64,000 nucleotides of DNA from Trichuris trichiura (Eukaryota > Nematoda > Enoplea > Trichinellida > Trichuridae), in assembly GCA_037903355.1 (NCBI GenBank), contig JBAJFE010000059.1, positions 1 to 64,000 of the forward strand, written 5' to 3'. Position 1 is the first letter of the stretch; every line of letters begins with the position of its first letter. Made by a program: the position numbers and the translations under genes. A model generated the notes under the pieces. It worked only from the letters and a program-made list of their open reading frames with translations. It made no database searches and was not told the origin of the DNA. Below, piece after piece: positions 1 to 8,148 of this stretch.

Positions 1-2930
1 TTGGTACTGATCGATATTTACATATATTTCTAATTTTGCATCAGTTTTGATCTGAATGACTATGCCTTACATTCGCTGGATTTTTCCATTACGTTTACAA
101 TTTTCGCGTAATTTTTGCTGTAGGCGTGCAGTTTACTTAATGTCGACTTTAAGGCGTTGAAACGAAACTATTGCCGCCGTTTGCTTTTTCGCCGCCTTTT
201 CTTTGGAACAACGTATTTCGCAAACTCAGCTGTGGACTGTTTGCTAGTCTGTTAAGTGTTCGAGATGAAGCTAAATTTTTTCTGCTCACATGATTACCGC
301 CTAATATGCATTGGTGGTTAGTTGGGCGCGCTGCTGCATTGATGCTGGCTTTGCAGATAATGCAATACATGGGTTACTGGAGAAAATGTGATTACTTACC
401 GCATCTTCGACAGGTCGTATGGTTGTTGAGTCAGTTGGTATCTTCGACTGGTGCCACCTAACATCGCAATGTGACCAATGATGTTTTGTCAATGCATTTG
501 GAGTGGATGCTAGCTTGCATTTCTTAATCTACAAATAAAACGAACAATTGTAAATTGGTTAGTTTTACTCAAACTGCCCGGAGGAAAACAGTATAAGAAG
601 ATGCTTTGAAAATGTCATCTTTAATAAGTTAGTTCTGAAACATCTCACATCCGTTTTATTACGGTTTTAGACAGCTCATTAACCTTTTCTTCGATAAAAT
701 CAACTGTTTTGTGTCCCTGATAGATTCGTACTTCCTCTAACGTAAATAACCTATTTTTGCGTGTTGGTCGTGCTTACCCTAAAGAAATGGTCTTAAAGGC
801 GGTTACTTCCTACACAACAGGCTTACTTTTAACAGTTGAAAAGGGAAAGCACTCTACGTATTACTTGTAATGTGATGCCTTCGGCAAGCGTAGAGCTTAT
901 TTTAAGGAAGTGTGAACTAAGAAGTCAGAAAAACTGTAAACTTGCTAAACAAATCAGAATTCGTCGTCAACAAAAGAGCACCTTATGCAGAATTTTGGAA
1001 ATGGAATCCTATACAACACATAATTTACTCTTTGAGATCTGCCACTTCATCTCTTCAAATTTAAGAATTGACATTGGTCGGATCATAACAAAGTTTACAA
1101 CTTAAAGATTGTAATAGTATCTGCACGCTGAATTTCATTTAAAAAGTGCACATTCTCTACCTTGATAAAATTATGACTTAATTGGCTTGGGACATACATT
1201 TCTTATAGCAATAATGTCGTTGTATCTTCCGCTGCTTTCAGGCAGGTTTAATCTTAGTGCTACCGAATCCAATATATTCTCTAAGGAAAGATTCGTCGCC
1301 TCGCTTAGACTTTTGCTTGTAAGCATAATGACTCTGCTTTTTAAACAGGTGCTACGTTGAACTTCTACTTAAAGGCTTACTCGGGGCCACTTAAGTTTCC
1401 TACATTTGTTATAAGTAAATGTCTAGCCTTCTAATTCTGCACTGCTATTATAGCCACATATTACGGAGTGGTGCCCTTACTGATACTAATAAATGGCATT
1501 TCCTGTTCGTCCATTCTTTCTTCTTTTCTGGCACCGTTGAACGGTTTAAGGTTCCTTCCTATTCTCATTAAATGGATAAAATGCAAACTTACCAAATTCT
1601 TCTTATCGTCGGCTGGAATGTCATGGCGGAGGCAACTGACTTTGGCCATACGAACAGAAGAATTAAACAAAAAGCCAACACAAATTTTGCGGATAACGAA
1701 GGCAACGCAATAATCACAAGTTCACATAAAACAAATGGTAATACGCAGAAATAAATTGTAGTTGCGGCTTTCAGTTGCTCATCGGTACTGTTGGCGTTGC
1801 ATTGAAGCTAGCTTGTTGCTCTTGTGTGCGTTTTCGTATCAAATATTTGTTGCGCGGTTACTGATGATCACCTTGTTAATGGCCAGTAGTCGCTGGTGCA
1901 CACTTCTCTACAAAGAGCTGTCATACGCTGCGCTGAACGTGGCCAGGATTTTGGCATTAACGCATACCAGTTTTTGAATCGAAAATTGATGCTTGCAGAA
2001 GAAGAAGAACGTCTCTATGAATTCCCTGCGCAGGCTGGGCTTGCAATTATATGCAATCTGAAGTTGTGAAGATGTTTCAAAAAAAACATAAGACCATTTG
2101 AGCGTATACGTCGTTACGGCGTCCTTTTGCGTTCGCTGATCTGCCAACGTATTAATGTCACCTGAAAAAGAGTGGACATAAATAAGTATTCTTTTGTAGC
2201 ATTTACTGAATTTTTGAAAAGTTGTGTAGCAATAGATTAATGAACATTTAAGGGACGAACGTTATACTCTGTTGCTCTGGTACCATCCCTGTTGGCCAGG
2301 ATGTTTTGATATCTCTGAGTAAACACAAAACAGGTAAAAAAAATGTATCACCTGAAATTTCCTTTCCAACAGGAAAGGTGGAATTGGAATGGGATGAAAG
2401 AAATGCAGCCACGCGAACCAGCCGTTTTTATCAATAAAAGGCAAACGCTCAACGTGACCTCACTTTGCTCCTGTTATCTTATCCAACGATTGGTTGCCTT
2501 AAGCAAACAGTGCACACGACCCAATTATCTGTCGACCGAATTGCAATAAGCGATGATATTGCGCAGTACTGGACGTTATGCTTTAGGTGATTCGCCTAAG
2601 GCTGTTGGACACAAATTTTATCTCTCTCTCTCTTATCTAATGCAAGTCGATATGGCCATGATATCGCATTTATCGCATGTCTCAGCTTATCTCTTCCGCT
2701 ACTAACCGTTTTCTATCACAAATTATTGCAAATTTGTATCACATGCAAGAAAGCACTCACCTACCTTATTTGACTATATTGAATTATAACTTGTTGCATA
2801 TGATTTCATAGTGGTTTATGAAAGTGCGAGCCATCAAAGCTTATTTAAATTAGCGTAGCCTTCGGAAAACTGTTCTCTGCGTCTTCAGCGCGAAACTGTT
2901 TCATATAACATTTTGGTTTTGAGTTACATA
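1..2930. other. No supported gene; AT-rich flank
   Basis: I see no exon with family resemblance here. Open frames are short (under 90 codons), do not overlap into a consistent spliced model and match nothing I recognise. Small landmarks are a TC-dinucleotide run near 2621-2635 and a short hairpin near 2360-2385. The stretch could hold the end of a neighbouring gene or its UTR, but nothing in the sequence shows it. Confidence 0.4.
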
Positions 2931-2941
2931 GTGATTTTGAG

Positions 2942-3170
2942 TTACATTACCACCGTCGCTGACGACGGGACAAGGTTAGTCCCGAAAGCTACGAAACTGT
3001 TAAGTGTTTGTTCTGTATTTTTCCTTAATAACTGCTCATCCATTCGTTGGTAGGGCATTTGCTTCGGTTTAATTCCAGAATCCATCAACGGGCAAGAGAA
3101 CATACCGTATAAAGAAGTTATGAAAATCCATCGCCCCGTTAAGAAGCACCCCATCTTCAAGTTCATAATA
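2942..3170 (+). repeat. Diverged Penelope-type terminal repeat (copy A)
   Basis: This segment aligns along its length, in the same orientation, with the repeat at 6228-6450, but clearly more divergently (my estimate by eye is about 65% identity). Both begin with a hammerhead ribozyme core and share the blocks GCTCATCCAT, GTTGGTAG and TTTAATT in the same order, ending in a TTCAAG-type block. It is probably the terminal repeat of an older or different PLE subfamily lying next to the younger element. A 13-base direct repeat (TTTTGAGTTACAT) lies just upstream, at about 2912-2945. Confidence 0.7.
2956..2994 (+). ncRNA. Hammerhead ribozyme, PLE type (copy A)
   Basis: The core CTGACGA is at 2959-2965. 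Stem II is CGGGAC (2966-2971) pairing with GTCCCG (2979-2984) around a 7-base loop, followed by GAAA (2984-2987) and then GCTA, with the predicted cleavage after A2991. Stem I pairs TCG (2956-2958) with CGA (2992-2994). Stem III is only the palindrome AGCU, too short to close as a hairpin, so pairing between two copies is likely, as has been proposed for hammerheads in Penelope-like elements. The role would be self-cleavage of the element RNA. Activity is inferred from the fold. Confidence 0.8.
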
Positions 3171-3470
3171 ATTTATGACCATTCGTGGTCAGAGTTATCC
3201 TTGTTGTGGTTGTCGATGTTAAGAAAAGGATTTTAAATTGGTAGTTTTATGCAGCACAATCTAACGAATGAAGAAGAGAATTCGGAAAGTTCCATTAACG
3301 TTTTGCCTTTTATTATTGCCAATAAAATATTTTCTGAATGCATTTTTTCGGCCAAGGGATAAAGCCATACAGCAGTAGTCATGAACAGCGAGCGGTCTTG
3401 TTAATTAAACCAATCTTCAATCATTATAGTTCTATACAATTGGATTCTACATAATGATGATAATAATAAT

Positions 3471-3674
3471 ACTTGAAAATGGGGTGTTTTGTAACGGGCT
3501 GTGTTTTCATGGTTGTAAGGTCTTCTACGGCTTTTCCCGTTTTTTCGTTGTGCTGTTATCTGTAATTAAACTAAAACAACTGCTCTACCAACGGATAAAT
3601 GAGCCGTTATTAAGAAAATGTACAGATATCAATACACTCAGCTTTTAATGTTCAAAGCTTTCGGAACGCTCTAG
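3471..3674 (-). repeat. Inverted 5' terminal repeat of the PLE (copy B)
   Basis: The reverse complement matches 6247-6450 almost base for base (about 95% by eye), so this is the upstream terminal repeat of the same PLE in opposite orientation. Similarity stops in the ribozyme: GTTCCGAAAGCTTTGAAC is kept but the CTGACGACGGAA half is missing, so this copy cannot form a hammerhead. The reading frame of the PLE protein opens right at its inner edge (3675). Terminal repeats in mixed orientation, often truncated, are typical of Penelope-like elements. Confidence 0.85.
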
Positions 3675-5618
3675 GTCGATGCAGGTCTCCTACCAAAATG
3701 TTTCCAACTAAAATGGAACCATGGCCAAAATACAAGAACGTCAAAACTGTTACAATCGACCGGAGTCTCCCTCCTAAAAGGCACTATTCGTGATCACAAA
3801 AAATCTTCTGCCCTACTTAAAAATGCATGCAACCATTTTACACAATTTCTTTCACGTTCAATTAATTTCAATTTCTTATCTCAGTTGCATGCACATATTA
3901 AAAATAGCTGTGCATTAACAAAACTACATCAGACTGAGATCTTAAATAAAAAACTCAACGCTTTATACAGTTCGCGGTCTTGGGAATTTACAAGATCAAA
4001 CAAACGCACCAAGAACCCCGGCATACAAAACATTGATAAAGTAGTGGTCAATCTAAGCTCTACCAGCTTGAATGAGATTGAGAAAGGGGTTCTCGCCAGG
4101 AGACTAAACTTCGTTCCCACCCCCAAGAACATTCCCGTTATGGACATCATCTCTTCCGTGGAAGGCGGACTCTCTCGCACTGAACCTCTCAAGGCAACAC
4201 TGGTCAGAGCGTCAATAACAAACATCCTCCTAGAGAGTCGCCCATCGTCAACACCTAATCTATCCCACGAGGAGCAACGGGTCATAAAACAACTAAGGTC
4301 GCGAAAAGACGTAATAATCACCAAAGCAGATAAAGGTAACGTTGTGGTTCTCCTTAACAGAAATGACTATATACAGAAAATAAACATCCTCTTAGAAAGT
4401 ACAATATACCACCCCATTCCGGAAGACCCAACACCCCAGACACGTGTAGAACTGAGGGCTTTATTGGAGGCTTTCGCGAGCGAGAAAAATGACCAACAGC
4501 TCGCCTACATAAGTAACTACATTTTCTTCTTAAACAATGTTAAATGCCCTGAACTATACGGACTCCCCAAGATCCACAAGGAAGGTATTCCGTTAAGACC
4601 AGTCGTTTCCAGCGTCAATAGTGTAACATCAAAGCTGTGCAATTATCTAAAAGACATTCTTCAACCGTTAACGGGTAAACGCAAATCCCATGTCAAAAAC
4701 TGCGAAGACTTCTGCACGACGTTAAAACTTATCACATTAACACCGAACAGCATTATGGTAAGCTATGACGTCAAAGACCTTTTCACGAGTATTCCCATAA
4801 ACTACACAATTGACCTCTTAGAGAAACTTTTAAACCGTGACACCACGAGACCCCTAAAAACCAAACTAACCCTCTTTCACATAACAAAGCTGATTGCCTT
4901 TTGCATGAAACAAGGGAATTACTTCAGATTCCAAGACAGGTTCTTCTTACGAACAGATGGTGCTCCTATGGGCAGTCCCCTTTCCCCCATTCTAGCGGAA
5001 ATCTTCATGGAACATTTCGAAGAAAAGGCTTTCGCTAGCATAAGTTCTGACGACGCGCCTATCTTTTTCAAACGTTACGTAGACGACATTTTTGCCATTA
5101 CCACCGCGGGCAAGGAGGGGACTTTCCTAAGCCACTTAAACAGTATCTTTCCCAATAACATACAGTTAACGATGGAAACAGAAGCAAATAACAAACTTCC
5201 TTTTTTAGACGTACCAGTGATAAAACAGGGCAACCAAATAAGGACCTCCGTTTACAGAAAACCAACCCATTCCAACAGGTATCTGCATTTCTCTTCCCAC
5301 CATCCTTTATCGGTCAAACGAGGTATTGTAAAAGGGATGGTTGATCGGGCCCTAGCAATCTGTGACCCCGCATTTCTTCAGGCTGAATTAAAATACATCC
5401 TCCAAACTTTCACAGACAATGGGTACCCACACTCTCTGGTTAAACACATCATCGCCGAATGCAGACGGCACTCAAATCCTTCCCCTAACGACCGAAATAA
5501 TAACCACAATAACACTGATAATACTAATACCATTGCGAATAATAACATTGACAACACTGGAATCACGAATAGCCACTCCATTTTGTTTATCCCTTATTAC
5601 AACGGCATCAGGGAATGA
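3675..5618 (+). CDS. Penelope-like element reverse transcriptase (upstream part of split ORF)
   Basis: This is a retroelement reverse transcriptase that copies element RNA into DNA. The frame is open from a TAG at 3672-3674 to a TGA at 5616-5618. No ATG lies near the 5' end of the frame, so the true start is unresolved; the first ATG codon is inside the conserved region. RT motifs occur in order: ADKGNVVVL, LYGLPKIHKEGIPLRPVVSS, SYDVKDLFTSIP (motif A), GAPMGSPLSPILAE (motif B), the catalytic YVDD in FFKRYVDDIF (motif C), LPFLDVPV and YRKPTHSNRYLHF. The layout and the fingers motif are those of the PLE family rather than of LINEs. The C-terminal end before the stop is an Asn-rich linker. The downstream endonuclease lies in the same frame after the TGA, so this was one protein. 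All RT catalytic residues look intact. Confidence 0.93.
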   Translation, partial: VDAGLLPKCFQLKWNHGQNTRTSKLLQSTGVSLLKGTIRDHKKSSALLKNACNHFTQFLSRSINFNFLSQLHAHIKNSCALTKLHQTEILNKKLNALYSSRSWEFTRSNKRTKNPGIQNIDKVVVNLSSTSLNEIEKGVLARRLNFVPTPKNIPVMDIISSVEGGLSRTEPLKATLVRASITNILLESRPSSTPNLSHEEQRVIKQLRSRKDVIITKADKGNVVVLLNRNDYIQKINILLESTIYHPIPEDPTPQTRVELRALLEAFASEKNDQQLAYISNYIFFLNNVKCPELYGLPKIHKEGIPLRPVVSSVNSVTSKLCNYLKDILQPLTGKRKSHVKNCEDFCTTLKLITLTPNSIMVSYDVKDLFTSIPINYTIDLLEKLLNRDTTRPLKTKLTLFHITKLIAFCMKQGNYFRFQDRFFLRTDGAPMGSPLSPILAEIFMEHFEEKAFASISSDDAPIFFKRYVDDIFAITTAGKEGTFLSHLNSIFPNNIQLTMETEANNKLPFLDVPVIKQGNQIRTSVYRKPTHSNRYLHFSSHHPLSVKRGIVKGMVDRALAICDPAFLQAELKYILQTFTDNGYPHSLVKHIIAECRRHSNPSPNDRNNNHNNTDNTNTIANNNIDNTGITNSHSILFIPYYNGIRE

Positions 5619-6158
5619 ATCCTACGATTAAGCCGTTCCCAAGATTTCAAAGTTCGATTTAGAACATCCAACAGTTTACGTTCTATGGTGAGGAGCGATA
5701 AGATCATAGTTCCCTTTGATAGGAGACCTGGCGTCGTCTATGAGATAAGATGCGGTTGCAACGCCTCCTACATAGGAGAAACGGGCAACACTTTACTTCA
5801 CAGGTTTGACCAACACATGAACAACGTTGGCCGATACAAAGAGGCGATACCAAGACTGACCGAACCCGACGGAGCAAAGACAAATAATCCACGACGAGGC
5901 CGACCACAGAAGCTCAAACCAGAGAAGATTATACAAGAGACAATCAAGGCGTCGGCGGTCGTGGAGCATTCCTCTCAATGCTCGCTCGACCTACAACCCC
6001 GGATTATTTGTCGCGAGAGCCACTTCCATCGTCGCCGGGTTAAGGAGGCTCTTTACATTCGCCACAACCATACCATCAACCGTGACAAAGGACAAGAGGT
6101 TAGCTCGGCTTGGGACCCACTGATTAGTAAAACCAAGTGTTGGTCACTGCCGCGCTGA
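5619..6158 (+). pseudogene. PLE GIY-YIG endonuclease domain, cut off by an in-frame TGA
   Basis: This is the C-terminal endonuclease of the PLE protein, which nicks target DNA for integration. It is in the same frame as the reverse transcriptase and is separated from it by a single TGA at 5616-5618; the frame stays open through the stop, with an ATG only at 5685. The GIY-YIG signature is GVVYEIRCGCNASYIGET, followed by an Arg and a His (LLHRFDQHMNN). Further on comes the catalytic-Glu region HRRRVKEALYIRHN and a conserved WDPLI end. Either the TGA is a recent inactivating mutation or it is read through. Nothing here indicates recoding, so I call it a broken part. Confidence 0.85.
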
Positions 6159-6227
6159 CCTCGACCCCCATTCCTATTGTTACGTGAGCCTATATAACAC
6201 CCATCGGAGAATAACACCTCCTCCACC

Positions 6228-6450
6228 ACCTCACTGACGACGGAACTAGAGCGTTCCGAAAGCTTTGAACATTAAAAGGTTGAGTGTATTGATATCTGTA
6301 CATTTTCTTAATTACGGCTCATCCATCCGTTGGTAGAGCAGTTGTTTTAGTTTAATTACAGATAACAGCACAACGAAAAACGGGAAAAGCCGTAGAAGAC
6401 CTTACAACCATGAAAATACAGCCCGTTACAAAACACCCAGTTTTCAAGAA
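6228..6450 (+). repeat. Downstream terminal repeat of the PLE (copy C)
   Basis: This repeat starts 70 bases after the endonuclease stop. It is the inverted partner of 3471-3674 (about 95% identical by eye) and a diverged direct repeat of 2942-3170. It carries an intact hammerhead at its 5' end. A GCTC...GAGC stem around CGTTGGTA and a downstream TTTAATTAC block resemble a tRNA D-arm and a weak B-box, but the spacing is wrong for a tRNA. Confidence 0.85.
6231..6268 (+). ncRNA. Hammerhead ribozyme in PLE terminal repeat (copy C)
   Basis: The core CTGACGA is at 6234-6240. Stem II is CGGAAC (6241-6246) with GTTCCG (6253-6258), followed by GAAA (6258-6261) and GCTT, with the predicted cleavage after T6265. 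Stem I pairs TCA (6231-6233) with TGA (6266-6268). Compared with copy A, stem II keeps pairing through paired changes (CGGGAC/GTCCCG to CGGAAC/GTTCCG) and stem I changes TCG/CGA to TCA/TGA. That covariation supports a real structure. Confidence 0.85.
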
Positions 6451-6945
6451 TTTCATACGTTTAATTATTACGTAAGGAAATACAAAACATTTATTGTCTA
6501 CTTACACACAAATTCCAAATCTTCGGCTCTTCCGGAGCCTACCGCGCTTCGTTTTCAACGATCACAAACGCTGTCCCTATGTGCGATGAGGTTAGTTGCA
6601 TAACCGGGGGCAAACCGGGAAATAGAAACAATAGGGAAACCAAGAAATCAATAACGACGCGGAATGACGCGACGCCGATGACGCGAGAAATTAAGAGAAA
6701 TCAGGAGGTCAAGAAACCTAAAACGCCGCGAAGGCACTTCAAGCAACCGAAAACTTACTTTTCAGCTATTAAAAACCCCGCCAACCCACCCCGCGGCTAT
6801 CTAACTAACCTCAGCGCATTTGTGACCGTTGAAAGCAGAGCTTTCTAGGCTCCGAAAGCCCGAAGATTTGGAATTTGTGTGTAAAATATATGATAAACAG
6901 TTTGTACGTTTTCCGTAATTATTACGTACATGAAATTTCCAAACG
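6448..6945. mobile_element. Inverted-repeat element next to the PLE
   Basis: The arms at about 6448-6573 and 6812-6938 are imperfect inverted copies. Both read outward through GCTC, CAAATCTTCGG and ACACACAAATTCC into an ATAATTA/TAATTATTACGT end. The interior (about 240 bases) holds a short basic open frame ending at 6848 with no recognisable domain. This is either a nonautonomous foldback element or a second, internally deleted terminal-repeat pair. Its left edge coincides with the end of the PLE repeat, so one element may have inserted at the end of the other. Confidence 0.6.
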
Positions 6946-7640
6946 TCGTTACAAACTCTTTCATTTCTAATAACAATAATTAAGAATGCGGACTGCTGTT
7001 AATTCTGCAACATTTTTCTGCGTCGAAATGGCGAAATCGGTAGAAATGTTTGCACGTAAAACCTTTAGCGTCGGTCCAAGGAAACATTTCTCCTTGCACT
7101 TATCATTATAACTTGAATGAAATCGTAAAGTCGGATCACGCCGCATGAATTACATTATATTCTGCAAATGGTGTTTCTCAACTTTACTTTTGTCGCAACG
7201 TATGCCTTTGACAACACATTAATTATAAAGCTGCGTTGCTTTGAAACATTAAAGTTGCCTTTTTTGATGCTAAGCTGTCTTATATTGCCCTCGTAATAAT
7301 TTCGTTTATTTTTAACTTTTTGCCTTCGTAATTCAAGAAAAATGTTGCTTCTTATAAACCCCTTTGTGCCTGGATATGGTTTGGAGCCTTCCCCGCTTGC
7401 ATTGTTACACTTTTATTATCCTTCTACGCTTAATTGCATTCATTTTTTGTTTATGCTAATTAAAACGCTTTACCTTAGCCTTTCTTGCGTTTCGTTCTTT
7501 CTTCCCGTAGGTTTCTTTACTTCACGTTGTTTCGTTGACGTTAAGCGAAGAAGGAGACTTACTGATATCGTGCTGGCCCTTTTGCCCTACGTTGCCCTGT
7601 CAAAGCATGCTACGGTGGTGTATTTATTTTCCTTCTTACA
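6946..7640. other. AT-rich sequence upstream of SZT2
   Basis: No exon is supported here. The stretch ends in a strong 3' splice-site-like sequence (TTTTCCTTCTTACAG, ending 7641) 42 bases before the SZT2 start codon. The upstream part probably includes the promoter and either a 5' UTR intron or outron, but I cannot place a promoter element. Confidence 0.4.
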
Positions 7641-7683
7641 GACCGTCAGTTATTATGGTGCGTTATACTGAACGAAGTGAACC

Positions 7684-8148
7684 ATGAATGGTGATGAAGC
7701 CTACGTAGATGCAGAGAAGCTGGTTGTTGCGCTGCCGAAAAGCCATCTGAAACCTTTTGCGCTCATTCGATGGTACTTAAACAATCTGCTAAAGACATTT
7801 CGCTGGGCGAAATCAAATAGCACAGTAACATTGTGGTTAAGTTATTGCCTTCAGCGGCTGGCATTTTGCCTTTCAGAACGGCGAATTGTATTGGGCAGTG
7901 CCTCCCGGTTTTGATGGTTATCGTCTCACGCCAAGTACTGTTGTTCATGTTTTCTCCACGGAATGCAGTGTAGTCTTCGTGTTGGATTGCAGCATGTCTG
8001 CTACAGTAGCGGTAGGACAGCTTTTAGCAAAGCTTCCAACTCTAAATTTCATTTTGATTTGTTCGAGCAGAGTGCGGACAAGAATTGCGTAATATTGGAC
8101 CGAGTTTACGCTGCCTTCCATGACGCTTTGCTCAAATTAACAAAACCG
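7684..8148 (+). CDS. SZT2: SZT2 exons 1-3 (N-terminus)
   Basis: The exons are 7684-7824, 7877-8011 and 8071-8148, all joining in phase 0 through introns of 52 and 59 bases. They encode LPKSHLKPFALIRWYLNNLL, then ELYWAVPPGFDGYRL and VFVLDCSMSATVA, then VILDRVYAAFHDALLKLTKP. This is the conserved SZT2 beginning: a helical start, the PPG turn, a beta-strand into a D-x-S motif like a vWA fold, and an amphipathic helix. A short upstream frame (7655-7687) overlaps the start codon. Confidence 0.85.

Noticed and set aside
3929..4324. 131-codon minus-strand open frame
   Set aside because: It is the shadow of the PLE reverse transcriptase frame; no family resemblance and no start context.
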